Assembly: GCA_046331625.1 (NCBI GenBank)
Contig: JAXLQL010000007.1
Location: 310,001-374,000 of the forward strand
Origin: JAXLQL01 sp046331625
GTDB lineage: Bacteria > Acidobacteriota > Terriglobia > Bryobacterales > Bryobacteraceae
Direction: 5' to 3'
DNA length: 64,000 nucleotides
The notes under the pieces are model-generated. The model did not search any database. It was given only the letters and a program-made list of their open reading frames with translations, and was not told where the DNA came from. Position 1 is the stretch's first letter; each line of letters starts with the position of its first letter. This document shows, piece by piece, positions 56,052 to 64,000 of the stretch. Position numbers and translations under genes: made by a program.

Positions 56052-59000
56052 ATGTCCGTCTCATTGCGGGTCGCTCTATTTTCACTGTTCCTGCTGCTCA
56101 TGGCGGCTCAAGCGACGGCGCAGGGAGTGAGGTGCGTGCCGCAGGCCAGCGGCACGCCGTCTGTTCGCTCAGAGGGAATGGCCGAACGAACCGGTGATGT
56201 GCTGATCCAATGTGTTGGGGGAACGCCGACGCCTGCCGGGCGCCAACTTTCGACGGCCACGATCACAATCACTCCTGATAGTGGATTCGAATTCACCTCT
56301 AGGATCCTTGCCGAAACGGCTGGAGTTCGATGGACCGAAGCACTTCTGTTCGTCGATGACCCGACGCCCGAACGGCAGTTCGTTTGCCGGGATCCCTCGG
56401 ATGTCTGCCCCGGCTACGGGAACGGTACGGGGTTCGACTATTACGGCTCCGGCACACAGAGCGCCAGTACACCGAATAATAGGAACGTGTTCCAGGGCAC
56501 GATGAGCGGCAGTTCGATCGTGTTCCGCGCCCCTTTCGATGAACCGGGCAACAACGTGCGCACCCTCCGGCTGACAAATGTGCGAGTCAATGCCAATCGC
56601 ATGGGCGTTGCTCCGGGAAAGGTTTCATACGCTTCCGTTCGAGTCAGAATGACAGGCGTAGGGCTTGACACCTCATCGAGGCTCGTCCTGGCAATCGCGC
56701 AAAATTCGCTTCGGCCGTTCTCTACCGGCCTCACTTGGAGTGACCCCGGCGCTTCGATTCCGGCGCAAGTCGGTTCAGTGCGCTTCGAAGAACTCTTCCC
56801 GAGCGTTTTTCGCCGGCGAGTTGGACTCGCCTCGAACGGTTCCCTGCAGAACCAGGACCTGCTCGGCGCCATCTATCAAACAGAAACCGGGTTCTTCAAC
56901 TCTTCGCTTCCTGTCATTGCTGGCCGCGGTGACTTGGGGACTGCGGGGCTTCCAGACTCGAGCACCCGCTTGATGGCGCGGTTCTCGGGAATCCCCGCAG
57001 GAGCGCAGTTGTACGTTCAAAACCGGAACATCTACGCCGTCCTCACGTCTAGCGACTCGGTAGGCCGCGGCCCGTTCACCGCAGTCCCTGCGGATGCTGC
57101 AGGGTTCTCCCCGCTCGCCGTGCTTGCGGGATCAGCGATGGCCGTCTGGGAGGTCGTCAACACAGATACGACTTCGATCGAGGCCGCCGAATTCGCGGTT
57201 TATGCCACCTACCCGCCGGGCACGTCCCGCCCCCCTGGACAAATTGTCCGAGATCTAGCTCCTGGCGACGCCACGGGAACGGCAATGATTCCCCGCTTTC
57301 GGATTCAAGGCGGCACAATGTCCCCGTCTTCCTGTACGTTCAACATCGCCCCGTACGGGATCATCCCGATCGAGGCCACGCGGTTCAAGGTTCAGGTCAC
57401 CACGCAGCAAGGCTGCGAATGGTCCGCGGAAACCCAGAGCCAGAATCAGATATGGCTCGCTTCGTCCGGGCGGGTCCAAGGCAGTGGAGAAGTCACCATG
57501 CAAGCCAGCCCGAATTTCGGCCCGCCGCGAACCGCCGTCGTGCGGATTGCGGATAAGAATGTCCCGGTGACTCAGAGCGGGGGCTCTTCTCGTCTGCCCG
57601 CTCCCTTTATCACCGCGCCAGCGCCGAGCCAAGTGATTCCGGTCCGGGGCGTGACCTTCGCCTGGGACCCCGTTCCCGGAGCGACTCACTATGAAGTGCG
57701 CTACTCTCGCTTCTACGACGAGACGGACTTCATCGCCGGCGTCGCCAATGCGACTTCACTTTTGGCGGACATTCCAGTCTCACGGGAAATATGCACCTAC
57801 TATCTCCACGTGCGAGCATGCACTGGTCCTCCAGCCGACGCTGTGTGCGGGTCTTTCGCTGAGTCATTCTTCACCGTTGGTCTCCCAAGCAAACCTCTAG
57901 GAACTCCGGCGATCATCTCTCCCGTCTCGAACCAGGCGTTCACGAATTCCACCGTCACGTTCCGATGGGAAGCAGACCCGAATGCTGAAACATATCTCGC
58001 CAAGATACGCGAGGGAGGCAGTGACGCAACAGTTCTTCAGATTCGGCTACCCTCTTCTTCCACTTCGACTGTTTACTCGATCCCAGAAGGGACCTACTGG
58101 TTCTCTGTCCAATCCTGTACGAGCAACCCTGACGACTGTTGGGTCGGGAATACCACGCGCTTTCTTGTGCAACTGCCCCCTGTTCCCACAGGAGTGCCCG
58201 TGATCGCACAGGCGACCATCGGTACCGCAAACCAGCTCACTGCCTCATGGTCGTCCGTTCTCGGCGCGGACATCTACAGAGTTCAAGTGGTCCAGCCCAA
58301 CACAGGACCGGGAGGCGGCGCACTTACGGTCGCTGCCGGACAAACCGCTGTGAACAATATCGCGCTTCCGGTACCATCGGGTCCGGCGACTGTGTTGGTC
58401 GCCGCGTGCAACGGCAATGGCTGCGGACCATACAGCGCCGGCACGCCGATCAATCCCAGCGCTGGGAATCCCGCTGGACCAATTCTCGGCAATCCGATTC
58501 CAGGAACCTCCGTATCGACGCCTGTGCTGTTCACTTGGTCCCGCGTGCCGGGTGACAACGGATCCAACACGACTTACAGGCTCTATGTCGGCGACCTGGG
58601 CCGATCCACTACTGCGGCGGACATCTACACTACGAACAACTTTGCCGCGGCTCAGCTCAATCCCAGTGGTGTACGCTACGACGCTTTGGTGGTTGCGAGC
58701 CCTGGGCCATCGCAGGTGCTCGGTCCCACGGTCGGGTTCCAGGTCGCGGGCGGTGCACCGCTTTCTCCCACGGGCGAAGCAACGATTTCTCCGACAATGG
58801 TGGCGCCGGGCCACGGAAGCCGCGTTAGGCAGGGGAACGTGCAGATCGGTTGGACGCGGTTGGATATCCGCAACCAAAGGTATCAATACTTTGTCGCGGT
58901 CCGGGGTACCTCGGCGCCGACCGTGAGTGGCATCGCCGAGGGGCAGTTTGTCTTTGCTCCCTTGCCGGCGGTCAATGGCGCGCCCACCGAGTACAGCGCA

Positions 59001-59135
59001 ATCGTCAGGGCGTGCCAGCCCGACGGCTACTATGAGCAGGACATCCTGTGCCCACCGAATGGCGACACTGGTTGGGGTCCATGGTCGAACGCACCCGGCG
59101 GCGCGGGAGTGACGAACTTCACGGTGGCCCCTTAA
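56052..59135 (+). CDS. Large exported protein with BACON-like and fibronectin-III-like domains
   Basis: 1027 residues with signal peptide MSVSLRVALFSLFLLLMAAQ. The N-terminal 430 residues form a beta-rich region of unknown type with several Cys; next is a BACON-like domain (about 435-525, CTFNIAPYGIIPIEATRFK and GCEWSAE); then four to five fibronectin-III-like units, each with PxxxYEVRY- or TYLAKIR-like strands (TFAWDPVPGATHYEVRY, VTFRWEADPNAETYLAKI, LTASWSSVLGADIYRVQVV, VLFTWSRVPGDN). It is probably a surface adhesin or carbohydrate-binding protein. It lies between two diverged direct repeats. Confidence 0.75.
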   Translation: MSVSLRVALFSLFLLLMAAQATAQGVRCVPQASGTPSVRSEGMAERTGDVLIQCVGGTPTPAGRQLSTATITITPDSGFEFTSRILAETAGVRWTEALLFVDDPTPERQFVCRDPSDVCPGYGNGTGFDYYGSGTQSASTPNNRNVFQGTMSGSSIVFRAPFDEPGNNVRTLRLTNVRVNANRMGVAPGKVSYASVRVRMTGVGLDTSSRLVLAIAQNSLRPFSTGLTWSDPGASIPAQVGSVRFEELFPSVFRRRVGLASNGSLQNQDLLGAIYQTETGFFNSSLPVIAGRGDLGTAGLPDSSTRLMARFSGIPAGAQLYVQNRNIYAVLTSSDSVGRGPFTAVPADAAGFSPLAVLAGSAMAVWEVVNTDTTSIEAAEFAVYATYPPGTSRPPGQIVRDLAPGDATGTAMIPRFRIQGGTMSPSSCTFNIAPYGIIPIEATRFKVQVTTQQGCEWSAETQSQNQIWLASSGRVQGSGEVTMQASPNFGPPRTAVVRIADKNVPVTQSGGSSRLPAPFITAPAPSQVIPVRGVTFAWDPVPGATHYEVRYSRFYDETDFIAGVANATSLLADIPVSREICTYYLHVRACTGPPADAVCGSFAESFFTVGLPSKPLGTPAIISPVSNQAFTNSTVTFRWEADPNAETYLAKIREGGSDATVLQIRLPSSSTSTVYSIPEGTYWFSVQSCTSNPDDCWVGNTTRFLVQLPPVPTGVPVIAQATIGTANQLTASWSSVLGADIYRVQVVQPNTGPGGGALTVAAGQTAVNNIALPVPSGPATVLVAACNGNGCGPYSAGTPINPSAGNPAGPILGNPIPGTSVSTPVLFTWSRVPGDNGSNTTYRLYVGDLGRSTTAADIYTTNNFAAAQLNPSGVRYDALVVASPGPSQVLGPTVGFQVAGGAPLSPTGEATISPTMVAPGHGSRVRQGNVQIGWTRLDIRNQRYQYFVAVRGTSAPTVSGIAEGQFVFAPLPAVNGAPTEYSAIVRACQPDGYYEQDILCPPNGDTGWGPWSNAPGGAGVTNFTVAP

Positions 59136-59534
59136 CTCGATCCTCGCACCCAGAGCAGTTATTCGATTGTCGAAGAGCGCGTGGAACTCGGTCCACGATC
59201 TCAAGGTAGCGGGAGTGGTGTTCTTCCTTGCAAAATCGATCGCGGCAAGCGGTTGATAGGAAAGCAGAAGCGATTTTCGCGGAACACGGGATGCCGCCGG
59301 CGAACGCTGCGTCACGTCGAACTCGGGCCGGGAATCGGCGATCCGAGTCCACGCGACAGGCGAAGAGCCCGGTTACCGCCTCGTGGAAATTGCATCGCAC
59401 TCAGAGAGTTGTAGAGAGGCTCTTTCCGAGTCTGCTCGCGTTCCCCACGCCCAGCCGCATTCCTGTATACTGACCGCACAAGGTCGCCGCGTTCGCCGAT
59501 CAACGTTACTCTGACCGATCAAGGGGTTCGCTTC
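59136..59534. other. Intergenic region with direct repeat R and TonB-gene upstream sequence
   Basis: 399 bases without a gene. The first half is the direct repeat (59157-59293). The second half leads to the TonB receptor gene and contains TGTATACT (TATACT at 59466-59471) about 65 bases before the ATG, a plausible -10; no clear -35 is seen. Confidence 0.5.
59157..59293 (+). repeat. Direct repeat R (flanks the 1027-residue protein gene)
   Basis: 137 bases beginning AGTTATTCGATTGTCGAAGA, with GTGGAACTCGGTCCACG, GCAAAATCGATCGCGGCAAG and GCGGAACACGGGATG, the counterpart of 55841-55977. Confidence 0.8.
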
Positions 59535-62500
59535 ATGCAACAGGCTCGAACTTTCTCCGTGCTCCTGCTTGCGGCTTTCGTGGCCGCGGCGCAACTGTCC
59601 ACCTCCACCATTCGCGGTCACGTCTCTGATCCGACCGGCGCAGTCGTCGCGGGCGCTGGGATCAAGCTCGTGAACATCCAGACCGCCGTGGAGCGAGAGG
59701 TAACCACCAACAATGACGGCGACTTCGAGATCCCCGACTTGCAGCGCGGCCGGTACCGTGTGACGGTGAGCCACAGCGGATTCCGCAACTTCATCGCCGA
59801 CAACATCGTGCTCGAGACCTCAACGATTCGCCGCGTGGACGCCACGTTGGAACTCGGCTCGGTGGGCGCCGAGGTGACGGTGCAGGCGAACGCGGCGGTG
59901 ATCGAGACCGACTCGGCGAAGATCCAAGGCAGCTTCACCAAGCAGCGTTTCGAGGAAGCGCCGTGGATCGGCGATGGCCGCAATCCGCAGGTGATCATGG
60001 CGACGTTGCCTCTGGTCCAGATGACGAGCGGCGTGTACGGAATCCAGGTGGCTGGACTGGCGGGGTCGCAAACGCAAACCGCGATCGATGGCTTGGGCGG
60101 AGACGGCACGTCGCTGCAGACCGCCAACGTTCACGTGATGCAAGACGTGAACATCGTGGTCGGGAACAATTCGGCGGAGTTTTCCCGGCCGGGATACATC
60201 AACATGACCACCAAGGGCGGCGGCAACCAGTGGCACGGCACGGCGGCTTACTGGCACCAGAACAGCGCGCTCGCGGCGAGGAACTTCTTCGACGCGAAGA
60301 AGCCCTCGGCGCTCTTCCATACCTATCACGGCGAGCTTTCCGGTCCCGCGATCAAAGACCGCCTGTTCTTCTTCGTCTCGCTGAGCGGGCAGAACTGGCC
60401 GGGCGGCAACTATATTCTGCGCGATGTGCCGACGGCGCTGATGCGGCAAGGCGACTTCTCGGAAGTGCTGCCGCGGACCGTGGTGCGCGATCCGTTGAAC
60501 AACACGCCGTTCGCGAACAACCGGATTCCGTCGTCGCGGCTGAATCCGGTGGCTGGCAAGATCTTCGACAAATACCTGCCCGCGCCCAATCTCGGCGGAC
60601 CGGGGCAGTTGAGTAATAACTACGGCTTCCTGTTTCCGTATCCCACCGATCTGTTCGTCTACAAGGCGTACGAGTACCGGGCCGATTACCGGATCAACTC
60701 GAAGAACACCATCTATGGGCGCGTGATCCTCTCGAAGCCGCAGTATGTGCTGGCGGGCAACTATCCCGGCCTGGCTTGGACGCGCGTGCGCGATTCGCGG
60801 AACGTGGTGGTGGAAGACACGCACATCTTCTCGCCCACGCTGGTGAACACGGTGCGGTTCGGATGGTATCAACCGATCGTCAACGATGGCGGGACTGTGG
60901 ATGGGTTCAATCCGGTCACCGGAGACGCGGCGGTGAAGGAACTGGGGATCCAGGGCGTGAATCCGCAGTCGCTCAGCGGCATGGGGTTCCCGACGGTCAG
61001 CATCACCGGCTACCAGCCGATTCGCGTGAATCCGGCGGGGAGCCCGCTGCAGAACGACATCTTGAAGACCTTCACCGACGCGGCCACGTGGTCGCGGGGC
61101 GCACACACGCTCAAGATCGGTGGCGAACTGCGGCTGTCGAGCAACCTCGTGAACACGATTCCCGAAGGGACCTATGGGAATTTCAGTTTCACGGGCCAGT
61201 TGAGCGGATATGCACCGGCTGATTTCTATCTGGGATATCCGTTCTCGTCGGTGAGGCTGAATCCACTCACGAACCGGACCGTGCTTGACCGCGAACTGGG
61301 GCTCTACGTGAACGACACCTGGAAAATCAATTCGCGGCTGACGCTCGATTGGGGGCTGCGGTGGGATCGCTTTGGCTCGCCGAATTACGACGACGGGAAG
61401 ATCTATAACTGGGATCCGGTGTCGGGAAACGTGGTGATTCCTTCGGGAGCGCAGATCAGTCCGCTGTATCCGGTGTCGACGATCAAGGTGGTCACCGGAG
61501 ACGTTCGCACGCAGCCAACGAACCGGAACTTCCAGCCGAGGATCGGGATCGCTTGGCGTCCGCTGGGTCCGAACTGGGTGGTGCGGGGCGGATACGCGGT
61601 TTTCACGGAGCAGATCGGACGATTCGCGCGAGCCAATGGAACGGGTCCGTTCCAGCTCAGCGAGACGTTCTTCAACAACGCGGGGACGATACTGCCGTGG
61701 CCGAATCCGTTCCCGGCGGGTGCGGGCGCGATTGCTTCGCAGTCGGTGGCGGGTTATCCGTTGGGGACTGAGAACGGGCGCCTGCACCAGTTCAACGCGA
61801 CCATAGAGCGGCAGATCGGCGATGTAGGGTTGCGCGCGTCGTATCAAGGCACGCGGGCCTATGGCTTGAATTACAATATCGGCATCAATATCCCGCAGCC
61901 GTCGCTGACTCCGTTCGCGCAGTCGCGCCGGCCGTATCCGCAGTATGTCGGGGCCACGCTTGCGCGCAACAACGGCGAGCAGAAGTTCAATGCGGCCACG
62001 CTCGAGGCGCAGCGCAAGGTGGGCATGGTGACCTTCGACGTTCACTGGACTCTCGCCTCCAATTACTGGAATTACCAGAATCTGGAAAATCCATACGCGC
62101 CCTTGTTCTGGGAGCGCGATCCGAACACGGTGCGGCAGCGGTTCGTGATCAACTCGATCTTCCAGGTACCGGTGGGCAAGGGCAAGAGGGTGCTTTCGAA
62201 TGCCGGTCCGGTGGCGGAGCAGATCGTGGGCGGATGGCAGATCTACTGGACCGGATTCATGGAGACGGGCCAGTTCTTCGGACCTTCGTTCTCGGGCGCG
62301 GATCCTTCGAATACGAACACGACTTCCGGCCGGCCGGATCGGCTGACGAACGGGAACCTATCCACCAGCGAGCGGCGTCTCAACCGTTGGTTCGACCCGG
62401 CGGCGTTTGCGCGGCCGGTGGCGGGGCGGTTCGGCAATTCCGGGACGAACGTGCTCGAGGGTCCGGGCTTGAACCAGCACAACCTGACGATCGGAAAGAC

Positions 62501-62690
62501 GTTCCCGATCACCGAACGGATCAAGTTCACGTTCATGGCGGCGGCGCAGAATATCGCCAATCACGCGAGTTTCAACAATCCCGCGGCGAATATCAACGCG
62601 TCGAACGTGGGCGTGATCAGCGGCACGCGGCAGTTTTCGGCGATCGGCGGCTCGCGGCAGATCATGTTGCGCGGTCGAGTTACGTTTTGA
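59535..62690 (+). CDS. Oar-like TonB-dependent receptor with carboxypeptidase-regulatory-like domain
   Basis: 1051 residues. After the signal peptide (MQQARTFSVLLLAAFVAAAQ) comes a CarboxypepD_reg-like domain (STIRGHVSDPTGAVVAGAGI to about residue 105), a plug domain (EAPWIGDGRNPQVIMATLP, QDVNIVVGNNSAEFSRPGY) and a long outer-membrane beta-barrel to the C-terminal strand, which ends in Phe (RQIMLRGRVTF). Members of this Oar-like family are the expanded outer-membrane receptors of acidobacteria, thought to take up or sense polymers and peptides. No TonB box is obvious. No partner gene is next to it. Confidence 0.9.
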   Translation: MQQARTFSVLLLAAFVAAAQLSTSTIRGHVSDPTGAVVAGAGIKLVNIQTAVEREVTTNNDGDFEIPDLQRGRYRVTVSHSGFRNFIADNIVLETSTIRRVDATLELGSVGAEVTVQANAAVIETDSAKIQGSFTKQRFEEAPWIGDGRNPQVIMATLPLVQMTSGVYGIQVAGLAGSQTQTAIDGLGGDGTSLQTANVHVMQDVNIVVGNNSAEFSRPGYINMTTKGGGNQWHGTAAYWHQNSALAARNFFDAKKPSALFHTYHGELSGPAIKDRLFFFVSLSGQNWPGGNYILRDVPTALMRQGDFSEVLPRTVVRDPLNNTPFANNRIPSSRLNPVAGKIFDKYLPAPNLGGPGQLSNNYGFLFPYPTDLFVYKAYEYRADYRINSKNTIYGRVILSKPQYVLAGNYPGLAWTRVRDSRNVVVEDTHIFSPTLVNTVRFGWYQPIVNDGGTVDGFNPVTGDAAVKELGIQGVNPQSLSGMGFPTVSITGYQPIRVNPAGSPLQNDILKTFTDAATWSRGAHTLKIGGELRLSSNLVNTIPEGTYGNFSFTGQLSGYAPADFYLGYPFSSVRLNPLTNRTVLDRELGLYVNDTWKINSRLTLDWGLRWDRFGSPNYDDGKIYNWDPVSGNVVIPSGAQISPLYPVSTIKVVTGDVRTQPTNRNFQPRIGIAWRPLGPNWVVRGGYAVFTEQIGRFARANGTGPFQLSETFFNNAGTILPWPNPFPAGAGAIASQSVAGYPLGTENGRLHQFNATIERQIGDVGLRASYQGTRAYGLNYNIGINIPQPSLTPFAQSRRPYPQYVGATLARNNGEQKFNAATLEAQRKVGMVTFDVHWTLASNYWNYQNLENPYAPLFWERDPNTVRQRFVINSIFQVPVGKGKRVLSNAGPVAEQIVGGWQIYWTGFMETGQFFGPSFSGADPSNTNTTSGRPDRLTNGNLSTSERRLNRWFDPAAFARPVAGRFGNSGTNVLEGPGLNQHNLTIGKTFPITERIKFTFMAAAQNIANHASFNNPAANINASNVGVISGTRQFSAIGGSRQIMLRGRVTF

Positions 62691-63308
62691 TCAGGCCGCT
62701 TTGGGGAGGCCGGAGTCGTTGATGGGAATTCCGGCTTTGAGGGCGCAGAGCTTGGCGCGGGTCCAGCGGGATTCCGAGTCGAGGCGGCGGCAGAAGGCAT
62801 CGTTGGCGAGGTCGGGCAGAGGTTGGGTTTGTTTTCGCAGAGCGGCGATGTCGGCCACGGGGGGCTTGGCGCCGTCGCGTTGCGAAGTGGCGGCTTCGCG
62901 GAGAGCGCGCTCGGTTTGGAGCTTGCGGAGTTCGGCGAGGGCGCGGTAGTAGGCGCGTTCGAACTGGACGGCGTAGCGGACATATTTGTCGAGCTTGGCT
63001 TCGTTTTGTTCGAGCAGGGCTTGGGCTTCCAGGCGGCGTGTTTTTTCGATCTTCCAGGCGGCTTGGACGAGGTTGGAGAAGACGAGTTCCTCATTGATGC
63101 CTTGGGGGCAGAGTTCGCCGCGCTGGAGTTCGAGGAGGATGTCGAATTCGTCGCGGTCTTCGGGAGCGACGGCGAAGGTTGCGGAGAAGAGGCCGTGGGT
63201 GACGGCGTTTCTAGACGAGACGGCTTTGCCTTCGGCGGTTCTGGGTCCGGTGGATTTTTGCGCGTTGGCGCGATTGGCTTCGTTTTGCGCGGCGGTGGCG
63301 GTGGACAT
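62691..63308 (-). CDS. Acidobacterial small-protein family with STGPRT motif, function unknown
   Basis: 205 residues starting MSTATAAQNEANRANAQK, ATG preceded by GGAG at 7 bases. The N-terminal motif ANAQKSTGPRTAEGKAVSSR followed by NAVTHGLF is found in a widespread acidobacterial/planctomycete family of unnamed proteins, often in many paralogues per genome. The middle is a helical region of about 100 residues (FDILLELQRGELCPQGINEEL, LDKYVRYAVQFERAYYRALAEL). No enzyme motif can be seen. The gene is convergent with the TonB receptor gene (stop codons adjacent). Confidence 0.7.
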   Translation of the reverse strand: MSTATAAQNEANRANAQKSTGPRTAEGKAVSSRNAVTHGLFSATFAVAPEDRDEFDILLELQRGELCPQGINEELVFSNLVQAAWKIEKTRRLEAQALLEQNEAKLDKYVRYAVQFERAYYRALAELRKLQTERALREAATSQRDGAKPPVADIAALRKQTQPLPDLANDAFCRRLDSESRWTRAKLCALKAGIPINDSGLPKAA

Positions 63309-63649
63309 GGTGGTTTCTCCTCTGGGTGTAGAAATGCGAAAGGCGGCCCGGACGCGAGGGTCCGTGCCGCCTTACGATTCCAGTGTCGCATGCGGTGTCA
63401 AGAGGTTTTGGGTGTTTTCGGGAGGGCGGTATTGATACGGAAGGAGAAATTCCGTTGGTTTGGTTGTGATCGGCAAATGGAAGGTCTGGCTGAGGATGTC
63501 CCTGACTTCGGATTCGGTACTTTCTCGTACACTGCAATGACGATCGCGCGCTGCATTTTTTCAGTGCCCGCGACCGCGGGGCCAACCTGTGCAAAGCGCG
63601 GGAGAGTCCGGACGGAGTCGCAGGCTGTCACGGCGATATAGTAGAGCGG
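63309..63649. other. Intergenic region upstream of the last two genes
   Basis: 341 bases without a convincing gene; open frames here are shadows. It holds the hairpin at 63340-63373 and otherwise nothing recognisable. It should contain the promoters of both the minus-strand STGPRT gene and the plus-strand hydrolase gene. Confidence 0.5.
63340..63373 (-). promoter_or_regulatory. Stable hairpin in the 5' region of the STGPRT gene
   Basis: AAGGCGGC and GCCGCCTT form an outer stem, CGGAC and GTCCG an inner one, with a short loop. On the minus strand it lies 32 bases before the ATG at 63308. It could be an attenuator or a terminator of something upstream; no T-tract follows on either strand. Confidence 0.4.
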
Positions 63650-64000
63650 ATGACACAACGGATTCTACTTTTCCTCGCAGCCAGTGTACTGGCCGTGGCC
63701 GATCGAATTCCATGGAACACGGCGGAGCTCTACAAAGTGCCCCAGGTTCAGGATCAGCAGACCAGCGAGCCGGGCGTGCGCGCGCTGCTGTTCGAGGGAA
63801 TGCCGTACAAGGGCAAGCCGACGCGCGTGTTCGCCTACTACGGCGCACCCGCGCACGCGGCTGGCGCGAAACTTCCGGCGATGGTGTTGATCCACGGCGG
63901 AGGCGGAACGGCGTTCGCCGAATGGGTGCGGTTGTGGAACTCGCGAGGCTATGCAGCGATCGCGATGGACACAGTGGGAACGCGCCCGGCGAAGGCAGAG
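63650..64000 (+). CDS. N-terminus of an exported alpha/beta hydrolase (cut by window edge)
   Basis: 117 codons from MTQRILLFLAASVLAVADR, a signal peptide, then IPWNTAELYKVPQVQ, a strand block LLFEGMPYKGKPTRVFAYY, and the oxyanion segment MVLIHGGGGTAFAEWVRLW with GYAAIAMDTVGT before the edge. The LIHGGGGTA pattern fits dienelactone-hydrolase/acetyl-xylan-esterase-like enzymes. The nucleophile and the rest are outside the window. Confidence 0.8.
   Translation, partial: MTQRILLFLAASVLAVADRIPWNTAELYKVPQVQDQQTSEPGVRALLFEGMPYKGKPTRVFAYYGAPAHAAGAKLPAMVLIHGGGGTAFAEWVRLWNSRGYAAIAMDTVGTRPAKAE

Noticed and set aside
59820..62045. 741-residue minus-strand open frame
   Set aside because: Arg/His-rich shadow of the TonB receptor gene, a common artefact of high-GC coding DNA.
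1..64000. CRISPR arrays, rRNA genes, replication origin
   Set aside because: No regularly spaced short repeats, no rRNA-like sequence and no DnaA-box cluster were noticed. The dispersed palindromes are few and irregularly spaced.

Overview
The window looks like a chromosomal piece of a high-GC, Gram-negative acidobacterium, most likely order Bryobacterales (Solibacter-like). The reasons are an lpxB gene (lipid A synthesis), a protein ending in the Solibacter-type TIGR03437 domain, a PEP-CTERM protein, an Oar-like TonB receptor with an N-terminal carboxypeptidase-regulatory-like domain, many secreted PQQ-like and FG-GAP beta-propellers, Tat-exported sulfatase and ThuA proteins, frequent GTG/TTG starts, and toxin-antitoxin pairs scattered between housekeeping genes. 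The assignment comes from gene content only.

Layout. 0-5.4 kb: VOC protein, HicBA, lpxB with a catalytically dead M1-peptidase homologue, a RelE/Phd pair, and a DUF433 gene with a truncated DUF5615 partner. 5.6-13.1 kb: quinohemoprotein dehydrogenase, PEP-CTERM protein, then an operon of two tandem paralogues of unknown function, a sialidase-like protein and a class IV aminotransferase. 13.2-28.4 kb: purH, NAD-type isocitrate dehydrogenase, a large TIGR03437 propeller protein, MFS and CDF transporters, TauD-like dioxygenase, hydroxypyruvate-isomerase-like protein, AlkD-like protein, tyrS, exported methyltransferase, M20 peptidase and an alpha/beta hydrolase. 28.5-30 kb: an AhpD/carboxymuconolactone-decarboxylase-like gene with an in-frame TGA at the second Cys of its CxxC motif (candidate selenoprotein), overlapping an ECF41 sigma factor gene. 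29.9-33.5 kb: an island at tRNA-Pro(CGG) with 64-bp direct repeats, a P-loop ATPase, an integrase remnant, and two homologous XRE/HigB-type modules whose toxin genes are both damaged. 33.5-46 kb: FG-GAP protein, a CTP-synthase-like amidotransferase homologue, acyltransferase, two Uma2 genes, an operon sulfatase-MBL-FG-GAP-ThuA-esterase, an EF-hand-containing propeller and a MerR regulator. 46-64 kb: VapBC, an intact M1 peptidase, two SIMPL-like proteins, a frameshifted gene, two PQQ-like proteins with a DUF2959 lipoprotein, a large BACON/Fn3-like protein between two diverged direct repeats, the TonB receptor, a small acidobacterial family protein and a truncated hydrolase.

The most unusual signals are the candidate selenoprotein beside the ECF41 gene; dispersed palindromic intergenic repeats whose first bases supply the stop codon of the upstream gene in four separate places; loss of all three zinc ligands in one of the two M1 homologues; and the layered tRNA-Pro island with decaying toxin genes.
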